A stretch of DNA of 64,000 nucleotides from Algihabitans albus (GTDB taxonomy: Bacteria > Pseudomonadota > Alphaproteobacteria > Kiloniellales > DSM-21159): assembly GCF_003572205.1 (NCBI RefSeq), contig NZ_QXNY01000006.1, positions 475,087 through 539,086 of the forward strand. Direction: 5' to 3'. This document shows, piece by piece, positions 42,894-52,458 of this stretch (position 1 is the stretch's first letter; each line of letters opens with the position of its first letter). Position numbers and translations under genes: made by a program. Below the pieces are notes generated by a model. The model was not told the DNA's origin. It ran no database searches and was given only the letters and a program-made list of their open reading frames with translations.

Positions 42894-43478
42894 ATGGGTC
42901 AGCTCTTTGCCTTGCACGATGAAACCAGTGCACCGGAAGCTGCGCGCGAAGCCCTGTCGGCGACGCGCCGCAGCTTCGGGATGATCCCCAATCTGGAGCG
43001 GGTCATGGCGAACGCGCCGGCTCTCCTGGCCGCCTACAGCGCCCTCTGGGAGCTGTTCGATAGGACGTCGCTTTCGCCGGTCGAACGGCAGGTCGTCTAC
43101 CAGACCGCCAACTTCGAGAACGACTGCGCCTACTGCGTGCCCTGGCACAGCTATCTCGCCGAACAGGCGGGGATGGCAGCCGTGGATATCGAGGCCCTGC
43201 GTGCCGGCAAACCGCTCGCGACGCCGAAGCTGGAGGCGCTGCGCGTCTTTGCACGCCAACTGATCCACAACCGGGGCAACATCAGCGAAAGCGACCTGAA
43301 GGCTTTCCTGGAGGCCGGCTACGGCGAGGAACAGGCGCTCGAGGTCGTGCTCGGTTTGGCCATCAAGGTCACGAGCAACTACACGAACTCCCTCGCCGGC
43401 ACGCCGCTGGACGACGCCGTCGCGAAGTTCGCCTGGCGCAAACCGACAATCGCGATGCGGCCAGGGAAAGAGGGCTAG
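42894..43478 (+). CDS. AhpD-like/carboxymuconolactone decarboxylase-family protein
   Basis: 194 residues from ATG 42894 (AAGGG ahead); ATG 42879 is also in frame. All-helical AhpD fold with the redox/proton-relay motif ENDCAYCVPWHSYLA (Cys-x-x-Cys and His, about 70-85). In AhpD these cysteines reduce peroxide-detoxifying partners; related proteins act on small electrophiles. Clustering with a TetR repressor suggests an inducible stress function. The TetR/AhpD pair interrupts the usual topA-rnr neighbourhood and converges on topA. Confidence 0.85.
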   Translation: MGQLFALHDETSAPEAAREALSATRRSFGMIPNLERVMANAPALLAAYSALWELFDRTSLSPVERQVVYQTANFENDCAYCVPWHSYLAEQAGMAAVDIEALRAGKPLATPKLEALRVFARQLIHNRGNISESDLKAFLEAGYGEEQALEVVLGLAIKVTSNYTNSLAGTPLDDAVAKFAWRKPTIAMRPGKEG

Positions 43479-43509
43479 GGCGATAACCTCAGCCAGATCG
43501 CAATTCGCT

Positions 43510-46158
43510 CTATGCGTCGGCTGTCTTTTTCGTTGCTGCCTTTTTCGCCGCCGTCTTTTTGGTCGCAGTCTTCTTCGCGGGGGTCTTTTTCGCCGAACTC
43601 TGCTTGGCGGTCGCCTTCTTGGCCGGCGCCTTCTTGTCGCCTTTCTTCTCCGCCTGCTTGGCGAGCAGCTCCATCGCTCCTGCGAGGTCGATGCTCTCGA
43701 TGCCCAGGTCCTTCGGCAGGGAGGCGTTGAGGCGGCCGTGCTTGACGTAGGGGCCGTAGCGGCCCTCGTGCAGGGTTACCGGCTTGCTATCGCTTGGATG
43801 CTCGCCCAGCGTCTTCAGCGCGGCGGCACCACCGCCCTTCGCCTGCGCCAACAGGTCGACGGCGCGGTTGAGGCCGATGACCAGGACGTCTTCGTCGGCC
43901 GGGATCGACTTGTAGGTGTTGGCCTTGCGCACGTAGGGGCCGTAGCGGCCGATTCCGGCCGTGATCTCCTCGCCGTCGTGGCTGCCCAGACTGCGCGGCA
44001 GGGCAAGCAGCCCGAGCGCGACCTTCAGATCGACGTCGTCCAAAGCCAGCCCCTTAGGCAGCGAGGTGCGCTTGGGCTTGACGGATTTGTCCTCGCCCTG
44101 TTCGCCGAGCTGCACGTAGTGGCCGTAGGGACCCTTTCGCAGGCTGACCTCCTGGCCGCTCTCGGGATCTTCGCCGAGGCGCTGGGGGCCGGCCTCGCCC
44201 GGCGTGGCGCCGCCGCTGCCCTCCTCGGCCTGAACCGCCAGCGGGCGTGTGAAGCGGCACTCCGGGTAATTGGAACAGCCGATGAAACCGCCGGTCTTGC
44301 CGAGCCGCAGACCCAGACGGCCGCTGCCGCAGGCCGGGCAGAGGCGCGGCTCGCGATCCGGGTTCTCCGGGTCGGCCGGGAAGAAATGGGGACCGAGATC
44401 CTCGTCCAGCGCATCGATGACGTTGGTAATGCGCAGGCCCTTGGTCTCGTCGATGGCCTGGCTGAAGGCCTCCCAGAAACGGTACAGCACCTCCTTGTAG
44501 CGGCTGTCGCCGGCGGAGATGCGGTCGAGGTCTTCCTCCAGGCTGGCGGTGAAGTCGTACTCCACGTAGCGACGGAAAAAGGCGGTCAGGAAGGCGGTGA
44601 CGATGCGGCCGCGATCCTCGGGCAGGAAGCGCTTCTTCTCGAGCCGGACGTAGTCGCGGTCCTGCAGCACCTGCAGGATCGAGGCGTAGGTCGAGGGCCG
44701 GCCGATGCCCAGCTCCTCCATCCGTTTGACCAGGCTGGCCTCGCTGAAGCGGGGCGGCGGCTGGGTGAAGTGCTGCTGCGGCGTGATGGCCTTGCGGTTG
44801 AGGTCCTGGCCCTTGGCGAGCGGCGGCAGGCGCCTGCCGTCGCCATCCTCGTCGTCGGGGTCGTCCCGGCCTTCCTGGTAGAGTGTCAGAAAGCCGTCGA
44901 AGACCTGAACCGACCCGGTGGCGCGCAGGCGTGCGGCCGTGCCGTCGACGTCGATGTCGGCCGTCATCTGGTCGAACTCGGCCGACTCCATCTGGCTGGC
45001 CAGCGCGCGCTTCCAGATCAGGTCGTAAAGCCGGGCTTCGTCCTCGCCGAGCTGGCTGCGAATGTTCTTCGGCAGTCGCTTGAGGTCGGTCGGTCGGATC
45101 GCCTCGTGGGCTTCCTGCGCGTTCTTGGCCTTGGTCTTGTAGACACGGGCCTGGTCCGGCAGGTAGGGGTCGCCATAGCTGCCGGCGATCAGCTCGCGCG
45201 CCGCGGTGATCGCCTCGTTGGACATGCCGACGCCGTCGGTCCGCATGTAGGTGATCAGGCCGGCCGTCTCGCCGCCCACGTCGATGCCCTCGTAGAGCTT
45301 CTGCGCCACCCGCATGGTCCGGGTCGTGCCGAAGCCCAGCTTGCGCGAAGCCTCCTGCTGCAGGGTCGAGGTGGTGAAAGGCGGCTGAGGGTGGCGCTTG
45401 CTGCGTTTGGTCTCGACGCTCTCGACGGTGAAACGCGCGGCACTTTCCAGCAGGGCGACCGCGTCCAGCGCCTTGGCTTCGCCATTGAGGTCGAACTTGT
45501 CGAGCTTGTCGCCGCGCAGATGGGTCAGCCGGGCGTCGAAGGCTGCGGTTTCCAGCGCGTCCAGGGTCGCTGTCACCGTCCAGTATTCCTGAGCGCGGAA
45601 GGCCTCGATCTCCGCTTCGCGCTCGCAGACCAGACGCAGGGCGACCGACTGCACGCGTCCCGCCGAGCGGCTGCCGGGCAGCTTGCGCCAGAGCACGGGC
45701 GAGAGGGTGAATCCGACGAGATAGTCGAGGGCCCGGCGCGCCAGATAGGCTTCGACGAGCGGGCGGTCCAGCTCGCGGGGATGCTTGAAGGCATCCTGCA
45801 CGGCGCGCTTGGTGATCTCGTTGAAGACAACGCGCTTGACCGGCTTGCCGTTGAGAGCGCGGCGGCGGTTCAGCTCTTCGATGATGTGCCAGGAAATCGC
45901 TTCGCCTTCGCGGTCCGGGTCGGTGGCCAGATAGAGCTGATCGGCGCCCTTCAACTCCCGTGCGATTTCTTTGATGCGTTTGTCGCCGCGGTCGTCGACC
46001 GCCCAGTCCATCGCGAAGTCTTCGTCCGGCCTGACCGATCCGTCCTTCGGCGGCAGGTCGCGGACATGACCGTAGCTGGCGAGCACCCGATAGTCTCCGC
46101 CCAGGTAGCGCTCGATGGTTTTGGCCTTGGCCGGGGATTCGACGACAACAAGATGCAT
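43510..46158 (-). CDS. topA: DNA topoisomerase I
   Basis: 882 residues. TOPRIM: VVESPAKAKTIERYLG at the start and ATDPDREGEAISWH (about 108-121). The active-site Tyr is in LITYMRTDGVGMS (near 305). A single classic four-Cys zinc finger (CPACGSG...CSNYPECRF) near 600 is followed by repeated topoisomerase C-terminal beta units (GRYGPYVK/R occurs twice) and a Lys/Ala tail (AKK and TKK repeats). It relaxes negative supercoils. Order dprA-topA on the minus strand is conserved. Confidence 0.96.
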   Translation of the reverse strand: MHLVVVESPAKAKTIERYLGGDYRVLASYGHVRDLPPKDGSVRPDEDFAMDWAVDDRGDKRIKEIARELKGADQLYLATDPDREGEAISWHIIEELNRRRALNGKPVKRVVFNEITKRAVQDAFKHPRELDRPLVEAYLARRALDYLVGFTLSPVLWRKLPGSRSAGRVQSVALRLVCEREAEIEAFRAQEYWTVTATLDALETAAFDARLTHLRGDKLDKFDLNGEAKALDAVALLESAARFTVESVETKRSKRHPQPPFTTSTLQQEASRKLGFGTTRTMRVAQKLYEGIDVGGETAGLITYMRTDGVGMSNEAITAARELIAGSYGDPYLPDQARVYKTKAKNAQEAHEAIRPTDLKRLPKNIRSQLGEDEARLYDLIWKRALASQMESAEFDQMTADIDVDGTAARLRATGSVQVFDGFLTLYQEGRDDPDDEDGDGRRLPPLAKGQDLNRKAITPQQHFTQPPPRFSEASLVKRMEELGIGRPSTYASILQVLQDRDYVRLEKKRFLPEDRGRIVTAFLTAFFRRYVEYDFTASLEEDLDRISAGDSRYKEVLYRFWEAFSQAIDETKGLRITNVIDALDEDLGPHFFPADPENPDREPRLCPACGSGRLGLRLGKTGGFIGCSNYPECRFTRPLAVQAEEGSGGATPGEAGPQRLGEDPESGQEVSLRKGPYGHYVQLGEQGEDKSVKPKRTSLPKGLALDDVDLKVALGLLALPRSLGSHDGEEITAGIGRYGPYVRKANTYKSIPADEDVLVIGLNRAVDLLAQAKGGGAAALKTLGEHPSDSKPVTLHEGRYGPYVKHGRLNASLPKDLGIESIDLAGAMELLAKQAEKKGDKKAPAKKATAKQSSAKKTPAKKTATKKTAAKKAATKKTADA

Positions 46159-46220
46159 TCGCAGGTCCGTCCTAGCTGGCGCCCTTTTTATGCGACGCTT
46201 TTCCCGGCGGAACGCGATGG

Positions 46221-47369
46221 TCAGGCGATCAGCGCGACGCGGTTACCGGGGGTGCGTTCGAGGCGGCCGGCCAACTCCAATTCCAGGAGTACGGTCCCGA
46301 CCAGCGCGGCTGACAATTGGCACTGGCGTATCAGTTCGTCAACTGAGATCGGTGAAGGTGACAGCAATTCCATAATTTTATCAGTGGCTTGTAGCTGCTC
46401 TTGCGAAGAGGGCATCACCATGGGGGCGGCCTCGAATCTGGCGTTTGGGGCTTCGGCGAAGGACTCGGTGCTGCCGGCCAGGGCCTCCAGAACGTCGGCC
46501 GCCGACTCGATCAGCGTGGCGCCCTGACGCAGAAGACCGTTGCAGCCTTTGGCGCGCGGGTCGAGCGGCGAACCCGGTACGGCCATGACGTCGCGGCCGT
46601 AGTCGGCGGCCAGGCGGGCCGTGTGCAGTGAGCCCGAGCGCAGGGCCGCTTCGACCACCACGACGCCGAGCGACAGCCCGGCGATGATCCGGTTGCGCCG
46701 CGGGAAGTGACGGCCCTGAGGCTCGCGGCCAGGCGGCATCTCCGACAGCAGCGCGCCCTCCGTCAGCAGCCGGTCGTAGAGGCGCCCGTTCTCCGCTGGG
46801 TAGATAATGTCAACCCCGCCGGCCAGCACGGCCAAGGTGCCGGCTCCGGCTTCGCCGGCTCCCGGTCCGGGCGTCAGGGCGCCTTCGTGCGCTGCCGTGT
46901 CGATGCCGCGCGCGAAGCCGGACACCACCAGATACCCGGCCCGGGCCAGGTCGCCGGCGATGCCTTTGGCCAGCGTCCGTCCATTGGCGGAGGCGTTGCG
47001 CGCACCGACGATGGCCACGGCCGGGCGCCGCAGAAGTTGCGCCTGCCCGCGCAGGACGACCAAGGGTGGGGCGTCGTCGGCGGCGGCCAAGGCCTGAGGA
47101 TAGTCGGGTTCGCAGAGCGCGATGGTGCGGGCCTCCAACCTGGCGAGGTCGGCAAGTTCGCGCTCGGCGGTCGCGGCGGGGCAGACGCGGATCGGTCTCG
47201 CCTGGCCGCCGCGCTTGGCGAGCTCCGGCAAGGCCTCCAGGGCCGCCGTGGCGCTGCCGAAGCGCTCGAGCAGCAGGCGGAAGGTGATCGGGCCGACGTT
47301 CTCGCTGCGGCTCAGGCGCAGCCAGTCGAGTCGTTCGCCGTCGGTGAGAGATTGGGCAGTCGGGCTCAT
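46221..47369 (-). CDS. dprA: DNA-processing protein DprA
   Basis: 382 residues from ATG 47369. An N-terminal SAM-like region is followed by the Rossmann fold: VAIVGARNASANG, VVSGFARGIDTAAHEGAL, LAGGVDIIYPAEN and FPRRNRIIAGLS are all diagnostic. A C-terminal winged helix (ISVDELIRQCQLSAALVGTVLLELELAGRLE) ends it. DprA loads RecA onto incoming single-stranded DNA in transformation. It is located between plsY and topA, as commonly seen. Confidence 0.95.
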   Translation of the reverse strand: MSPTAQSLTDGERLDWLRLSRSENVGPITFRLLLERFGSATAALEALPELAKRGGQARPIRVCPAATAERELADLARLEARTIALCEPDYPQALAAADDAPPLVVLRGQAQLLRRPAVAIVGARNASANGRTLAKGIAGDLARAGYLVVSGFARGIDTAAHEGALTPGPGAGEAGAGTLAVLAGGVDIIYPAENGRLYDRLLTEGALLSEMPPGREPQGRHFPRRNRIIAGLSLGVVVVEAALRSGSLHTARLAADYGRDVMAVPGSPLDPRAKGCNGLLRQGATLIESAADVLEALAGSTESFAEAPNARFEAAPMVMPSSQEQLQATDKIMELLSPSPISVDELIRQCQLSAALVGTVLLELELAGRLERTPGNRVALIA

Positions 47370-47409
47370 GGCGCCCGACTTTTGGTTGAGCAAGGCCGCC
47401 CGTCAACCT

Positions 47410-48051
47410 CTATTCGTTGCCGTCGCTACTCCTGCCGGAGGCACCGATCTTGCTCTCTTCGCCGCGCAGCAGCCGCCCGATGTTGCTGGTGTGGCGGAGC
47501 ACCACCAGGCCGGCCAGCAGGGCGGCGAACTCGACCCGCTGCAGATCGCCGATCAGGAACCAGGCATAGGCCGGCGAGAGGAGGAAGCTCACCAGCGCGG
47601 CCAGCGAGGAGTAGCGCGTGACGGCGGCCACCAGCAGCCAAGTGGCGCAGAGTGCCAGCGCCGCCGGCCAGGCGACGGCCAGCAGCACCGCGATCGAGGT
47701 CGCCACCCCCTTGCCGCCGCGAAAGCCGAGCCAGACGGGGAAGTTGTGACCCAGCACGGCACCGAGGCCGGCCACCAGCATGGGGTCCGGCCCGCCGACG
47801 TACCAGGCGAGTCCGGCCGCCGCGGCGCCCTTGCCGCCGTCGAGCAGCATCGTCAGGAAGGCCAGATCCTTGCGGCCGGTGCGCAGGACATTGGTCGCGC
47901 CGATACTCCGCGAGCCGATCTTCCGCAGGTCGCCGAGACCGGAGAGGCGGGTCAGCACCAGACCGAAGGGGATCGAGCCCAGCAGGTAGCCGCCGACCAG
48001 CGCGGCCGACAGATAGGGCCAGGCGAAGTCCCAGGAGATCGGATCGGGCAT
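47410..48051 (-). CDS. plsY: Glycerol-3-phosphate acyltransferase PlsY
   Basis: 213 residues with about five membrane helices. [11 protein letters not shown] (near 20), [14 protein letters not shown] (near 47), [11 protein letters not shown] and [19 protein letters not shown] (near 105) are the conserved PlsY loops that bind acyl-phosphate and glycerol-3-phosphate. It makes lysophosphatidic acid, the first step of phospholipid synthesis. It starts nine bases after the pyrC-like gene on the same strand. Confidence 0.95.
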   Translation of the reverse strand: MPDPISWDFAWPYLSAALVGGYLLGSIPFGLVLTRLSGLGDLRKIGSRSIGATNVLRTGRKDLAFLTMLLDGGKGAAAAGLAWYVGGPDPMLVAGLGAVLGHNFPVWLGFRGGKGVATSIAVLLAVAWPAALALCATWLLVAAVTRYSSLAALVSFLLSPAYAWFLIGDLQRVEFAALLAGLVVLRHTSNIGRLLRGEESKIGASGRSSDGNE

Positions 48052-48060
48052 CGAGAGACC

Positions 48061-49380
48061 TCAGGCCGCCCGGCGGCCGCTGTCCAGGGCGAAGATGCTG
48101 CGGCCGTCGACGACGCTGCGCAGCACGACACCCTGAACCATGTGCGCCTCGAAGGGCGAGTTCTTGGACTTCGACCGGAACCGGTCCGGGTCGATCGTCG
48201 CCGGACGCTCGGGGTCGAAGATCACGATGTCGCAAGGCAGACCGGGGGTCAGGTCGGCGCGGCCCTTCAGGATTTCCGCCGGCCCTTCCGTCAGGCGCCG
48301 CAACAGCTCGAGCAGGCTCATGCGGCCGTTGTGCACCAGCGCCAGCGACAGCGGCAGCAGCGTCTCTAGTCCGACGATGCCGGGCTCCGCCAGGCTGAAG
48401 GGCAGCCGTTTGGCGTCCTGGTCGTGCGGTGTGTGGTCGCTCGCGAGAGCGTCGATGGTGCCGTCGGCGACGCCCGCGGCGACCGCCTCGCGGTCGGCTT
48501 CGCTGCGCAGAGGCGGCGTGACCTTGGCGAAGGTGCGGTAATCCCCGACGGCGGTCTCGTTGAGGATCATGTAGTGCGGGGCCGTGCTGGCCGTGACCGG
48601 GAGTCCGCGCGCCTTGGCGCGGCGCACGACCTCGACCGACTCCGCGCAGGTCACGTTGGCCACGTGGTAGCGCCCGCCCGTCATCTCGACCAGGCGCAGG
48701 TCGCGTTCGATCATGATGACTTCGTTCAGCGGATGGTTGCCGGCCAGCCCCAGGCGGGTCGCCAGTTCACCGGAGTTCATCACGCCTCCGGCTAGGCTGG
48801 GCTCCTGCGGGTGCTGCAGGATCACCGTGTCCACGGTGCGCGAGTAGCTGAGCGCGCGGCGCATCACCTGGGCGTCGGCCACCGCCTGCAGGCCGTCGGT
48901 GAAGCCCAGCGCCCCGTACTCGCTCAGCAGGCCGATCTCGACCAGTTCGCGGCCCTCCAGCCGCCGTGTGACGGCGCCGTAGCCGTAGACCTTGACCAGC
49001 TTTTCCTCGCGGGCGCGGCGGGCGATGAACTCGATCCCGGCGACGTCGTCCACCACCGGGTCGGTGTTCGGCAGCGCCACCATGGACGTGATGCCGCCGG
49101 CCGCCGCCGCCTTGCTGGCGGTCTGGATGGTTTCCTTGTGCTCGTGGCCCGGTTCGCCGAGCTGCACGCGCATGTCGACCAGCCCCGGCGCCAGGCAGGC
49201 GCCCGCGCAGTCGACGACCTCGACCCCCTCCGGCACGCCATCGTTGAAGAGGCGCGGCCCGAGGTCCTGGATCACGCCCTTGTCGGCGAAGAGGGCACCT
49301 TGCACGTCCAGGCCGCTGCGCGGGTCGAGCAGGCGGGCGTTGAGATAGACGGTGGGTCCGCTTTCGCTGCGCGTCGCCAT
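48061..49380 (-). CDS. pyrC: Dihydroorotase homologue lacking the His-x-His metal site (PyrC'-type)
   Basis: 439 residues, class I dihydroorotase fold. The strand that normally ends in DxHxH-REPG reads LVDMRVQLGEPGHEHKET: both metal-binding His are replaced (Arg and Gln). Downstream, the YHIxH position is YHVAN and the DDG position is altered, whereas SDHTPH is kept. This matches the inactive PyrC' proteins that, in Pseudomonas and many relatives, stabilise aspartate transcarbamoylase without catalysis. pyrB overlaps closely upstream (two bases between stop and start). A true PyrC should be encoded elsewhere. Confidence 0.88.
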   Translation of the reverse strand: MATRSESGPTVYLNARLLDPRSGLDVQGALFADKGVIQDLGPRLFNDGVPEGVEVVDCAGACLAPGLVDMRVQLGEPGHEHKETIQTASKAAAAGGITSMVALPNTDPVVDDVAGIEFIARRAREEKLVKVYGYGAVTRRLEGRELVEIGLLSEYGALGFTDGLQAVADAQVMRRALSYSRTVDTVILQHPQEPSLAGGVMNSGELATRLGLAGNHPLNEVIMIERDLRLVEMTGGRYHVANVTCAESVEVVRRAKARGLPVTASTAPHYMILNETAVGDYRTFAKVTPPLRSEADREAVAAGVADGTIDALASDHTPHDQDAKRLPFSLAEPGIVGLETLLPLSLALVHNGRMSLLELLRRLTEGPAEILKGRADLTPGLPCDIVIFDPERPATIDPDRFRSKSKNSPFEAHMVQGVVLRSVVDGRSIFALDSGRRAA

Positions 49381-49382
49381 GG

Positions 49383-50354
49383 CTAGGGCACCTCCGTCGG
49401 AGCACGCAGGCTGGCGGTCAGGGCCTCGAGACAGGCCATGCGCACGGCGACGCCCATCTCGACCTGGTCCTGGATCAGCGAGCGGTCGATGTCGTCGGCG
49501 ACCTCGCTGTCGATCTCGACGCCGCGGTTCATCGGGCCGGGATGCATGATCAGCGCGTCCGGCTTGGCCAGAGCGAGCTTGTCCCGGTCCAGGCCGTAGA
49601 AGCGGAAGTACTCGCGGATCGAGGGCACGTAGGAGCCCTGCATGCGTTCGGTCTGCAGGCGCAGCATCATCACGATGTCGACGTCGCGCAGCCCGGCGCG
49701 CATGTCCATGTAGGCCTCGACCCCCAGCCGTTCGATGCCGGAGGGCATCAGGGTCGGCGGCGCGATGACCCGCACCCTGGCCCCCATGGTGGTCAGCAGG
49801 TGCAGGTTGGAGCGTGCCACCCGGCTGTGCATGATGTCGCCGCAGATCGCGACGGTAAGGCCCGCCAGCTTGCCCTTGCGGCGGCGGATGGTGAGCGCGT
49901 CGAGCAGGGCCTGGGTCGGGTGTTCGTGGCTGCCGTCGCCGGCGTTGATGACCGAGCAGTTCACTTTCTCGCTCAACAGCTTGACGGCGCCGGAGTCTGG
50001 ATGGCGTACGATCAGCGCGTCGGGGTGCATGGCGTTCAGGGTCATCGCCGTATCGATCAGGGTTTCCCCTTTCTTGATCGAAGACCAGGCAACCGACATG
50101 TTGATCACATCGGCCGACAGCCGTTTGGCGGCCAACTCGAAGGAGGTGCGCGTGCGCGTCGAGGTCTCGAAGAAGAGGTTGATGACGGTATGACCCGACA
50201 GCAGCGGCGAGTGCTTGTGCGCCCGCGGATCCTGAACGGCGTAGTGACCCGCGAGATCCAGGAGATAGCCGATCTCCGCCGGGGTCAGGCCTTCGATCCC
50301 GAGCAGATGGCGGTGCCGGTAGCCGGGACGGGCGATGGCTTCGAAGTCTTGCAT
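49383..50354 (-). CDS. pyrB: Aspartate carbamoyltransferase catalytic subunit
   Basis: 323 residues from ATG 50354; GTG or TTG codons up to 50393 would add a non-conserved head. [19 protein letters not shown] (near 55) binds carbamoyl phosphate, [10 protein letters not shown] and [18 protein letters not shown] follow, and [11 protein letters not shown] near 280 closes the site. Catalyses the first committed step of pyrimidine synthesis. With the PyrC'-like protein directly downstream it probably forms a dodecameric complex. Confidence 0.96.
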   Translation of the reverse strand: MQDFEAIARPGYRHRHLLGIEGLTPAEIGYLLDLAGHYAVQDPRAHKHSPLLSGHTVINLFFETSTRTRTSFELAAKRLSADVINMSVAWSSIKKGETLIDTAMTLNAMHPDALIVRHPDSGAVKLLSEKVNCSVINAGDGSHEHPTQALLDALTIRRRKGKLAGLTVAICGDIMHSRVARSNLHLLTTMGARVRVIAPPTLMPSGIERLGVEAYMDMRAGLRDVDIVMMLRLQTERMQGSYVPSIREYFRFYGLDRDKLALAKPDALIMHPGPMNRGVEIDSEVADDIDRSLIQDQVEMGVAVRMACLEALTASLRAPTEVP

Positions 50355-50412
50355 CGAGCGGGGCTTATCGCACCGCGGCAGCACCTCTGACAAGCGGTAG
50401 GTCGCGGTTCAC

Positions 50413-51081
50413 ATGCGCAGGCTGTGGAAAGCCCTCAGATGGCTGGCGGTTCTGGTCGTGCTTCTGCCGGCTGGCCTGGTGCTGTTCTACCGCGCCGTGC
50501 CGCCGCCGGCGACGCCGCTGATGGTGATTCGCAGCTTCGAAGGCCATGGCTGGCAGCGCGACTGGGTGCCCCTGGCGGAGATCGCCCAGCCGCTGCGCGA
50601 GGCGGTGCTGGCGGCCGAAGACAACCGCTTCTGCACCCATTGGGGCTTCGACCTGGTCGAACTGCGCAAGGCGGTCGACACCTGGCGCGACGGCGGCCGG
50701 CTGCGCGGCGCCTCCACCGTCTCCATGCAGACCGCCAAGAACCTTTTCCTCTGGCCGGAGCGCGACTGGCTCCGCAAGGGGCTGGAGGGCTATCTCACGC
50801 TCTACCTGGAGGTCTTGTTGCCGAAAGCCCGGATCGTCGAGCTCTATCTCAACAGTGTCGAGTTCGGCCCCGGCATCTACGGTGCCGAGGCGGCGGCGCA
50901 GGCCCACTTCGGCAAGTCCGCCAGCGACCTGAGCCTCTGGGAAGCCTCCCTGCTGGCCGCCGTGTTGCCCAATCCCCTGCAGCGCTCCGCCGGCCGGCCC
51001 GACGACTTCCTCGCCGGTCAGGCGGCCCGCATCCGCACCCGCATCGACCAGCTCGGCCCGATGCTCGACTGTGTGCGTTAG
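50413..51081 (+). CDS. mtgA: Monofunctional biosynthetic peptidoglycan transglycosylase
   Basis: 222 residues with one N-terminal membrane helix (WLAVLVVLLPAGLVLFYRAV) and a GT51 domain: AAEDNRFCTHWGFD (catalytic Glu near 72), GASTVSMQTAKNLFLWPERDWLRKGLE (near 100) and EASLLAAVLPNP. It polymerises lipid II into glycan strands at the periplasmic face but has no transpeptidase domain. It diverges from pyrB and converges with a CoA-transferase gene. Confidence 0.95.
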   Translation: MRRLWKALRWLAVLVVLLPAGLVLFYRAVPPPATPLMVIRSFEGHGWQRDWVPLAEIAQPLREAVLAAEDNRFCTHWGFDLVELRKAVDTWRDGGRLRGASTVSMQTAKNLFLWPERDWLRKGLEGYLTLYLEVLLPKARIVELYLNSVEFGPGIYGAEAAAQAHFGKSASDLSLWEASLLAAVLPNPLQRSAGRPDDFLAGQAARIRTRIDQLGPMLDCVR

Positions 51082-51094
51082 ATCGTGCCGGCCC

Positions 51095-52312
51095 CTAAAT
51101 CGCGCCGCTCTCCCGCAGGCGCGCGATCTCGGCGGCGGGCAGGTCGAGCAGTTCCTTCAGCAGTTCGTCGCTATGCTGGCCCATGCGGGGCGGCGGGTGG
51201 CGGTAGGTCACCGGAGTGCCGGAGAACTTGATGGGATTGCCGATCAGGGCGATCCGGCCCGTCAGTGTTTCGGCGTCGGCCATCTCGATCCGCATCTCTC
51301 GCTGCCGGATCTGCGGGTCGGCGAAGACCCGGTCGAGGGTGTTGACCGCGCCGCTCGGTACGCCCAGGGCGGAGAGGCCCTCGACCCAGGCGTTCAGCGT
51401 CTTGCCCGGCGTCAGGGCCTCCAGAATCGGGTAAAGCGCCGCGCGGTTCCGGACCCGTAGGGCGTTGGTGGCGAAGCGCGGGTCGTCGGCCAGCTCCGGC
51501 CGGCCCGCGAAGTCGCAGAAGCGGCGGAACTGTCCGTCGTTGCCCACGGCCAGGATGAAATAGCCGTCGGCGCAGGGCAGCACCTTGTAGGGCACGATGT
51601 TGGGATGCTCGTTGCCCTGGCGCTTCGGCACCTGGCCGCTGGTCAGGTAGTTCAGCCCCTCGTAGGAGAGCCAGGCCACCTGGCTGTCGAGCAGTGCCAA
51701 GTCGATGTGCTGGCCCTCGCCGGTCTTCGTGCGGTGATGCAGGGCGGCCAGGATCGCGCTGACCGCGTACATGCCGCACATGATGTCGGCGATGCCGACG
51801 CCGACCTTGATCGGCTCGCCCTCGGGCTCGCCGGTCAGCGACATGATCCCGCCCATGCCTTGGGCCAGGTAGTCGTAGCCGGCGCGCGGGGCGTAGGGGC
51901 CGGTCTGCCCGAAGCCGGTGATCGAGCAGTAGAGGATGTCGGGCTTGACCTGGCGGATGCTGTCGTAGTCCAGGCCGTAGCGCTTCAGCCCGCCGACCTT
52001 GAAGTTCTCCACGAAGATGTCGCACTCCGCCGCGATCCGGCGGGCCAGGGCCTGGCCCTCCTCGGTGGCGATGTCGATGGTCAAGGAGCGCTTGTTGCGG
52101 TTGGCCGAGAGGTAGTAGGCCGCCGTCGTGCTGTCCCCGCCCTCGGCGTCCTTGACGAAAGGCGGGCCCCACTTGCGGGTGTCGTCGCCCTGGCCGGGCC
52201 GTTCGATCTTGACCACGTCGGCGCCCAGGTCGCCGAGCAGTTGGGTCGCCGTCGGACCGGCGAGAATGCGGGTCAGGTCGAAAACGCGCAGGCCTGCTAG
52301 CGGGGCGGTCAT
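51095..52312 (-). CDS. CaiB/BaiF family (family III) CoA-transferase
   Basis: 405 residues. LAGLRVFDLTRILAGPTATQLLGDLGADVVKIERPGQGDDTRKWGPPF at the start (given by its ends) is the family hallmark; SANRNKRSLTIDI, NFKVGGLKRYGLDY and GFGQTGPY follow, and the catalytic Asp should be near 170 (MGGIMSLTGEP). It moves CoA between carboxylic acids, e.g. formyl, succinyl or carnitinyl donors. No linked acyl-CoA dehydrogenase or lyase is adjacent, so the substrate is unknown. It is separated from the AEC permease by a tandem-repeat spacer. Confidence 0.92.
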   Translation of the reverse strand: MTAPLAGLRVFDLTRILAGPTATQLLGDLGADVVKIERPGQGDDTRKWGPPFVKDAEGGDSTTAAYYLSANRNKRSLTIDIATEEGQALARRIAAECDIFVENFKVGGLKRYGLDYDSIRQVKPDILYCSITGFGQTGPYAPRAGYDYLAQGMGGIMSLTGEPEGEPIKVGVGIADIMCGMYAVSAILAALHHRTKTGEGQHIDLALLDSQVAWLSYEGLNYLTSGQVPKRQGNEHPNIVPYKVLPCADGYFILAVGNDGQFRRFCDFAGRPELADDPRFATNALRVRNRAALYPILEALTPGKTLNAWVEGLSALGVPSGAVNTLDRVFADPQIRQREMRIEMADAETLTGRIALIGNPIKFSGTPVTYRHPPPRMGQHSDELLKELLDLPAAEIARLRESGAI

Positions 52313-52374
52313 GAGTCTGTCGGTCCGGATACGATTGGCGGGTGCGCCGGTTTTGGCGTGGCGCGCGGTCGAAC

Positions 52375-52458
52375 GTCAAGCCGGCTTACGGCACCACTGG
52401 CGGTCAAGGCGCCTTACGGCACCACTGGCCGTCAAGTCGCCTTACGGCACCAGCGGCG
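52375..52458. repeat. Three tandem copies of a 28-bp unit over a gene end
   Basis: Units start with GTCAAG at 52375, 52403 and 52431 and contain NCTTACGGCACCANNGGC. The third unit is coding: it includes the TAA (as TTA, 52442-52444) and last codons of the AEC permease on the minus strand. The other two are downstream copies of this end, so slippage or duplication has multiplied the 3' end of the gene. Confidence 0.85.

Noticed and set aside
43738..46527. Long plus-strand open frame opposite topA and dprA
   Set aside because: Antisense to topA with its motifs complete; composition is that of a shadow frame.
52375..52458. CRISPR array
   Set aside because: The 28-bp units are contiguous with no unique spacers, and no cas gene is nearby.
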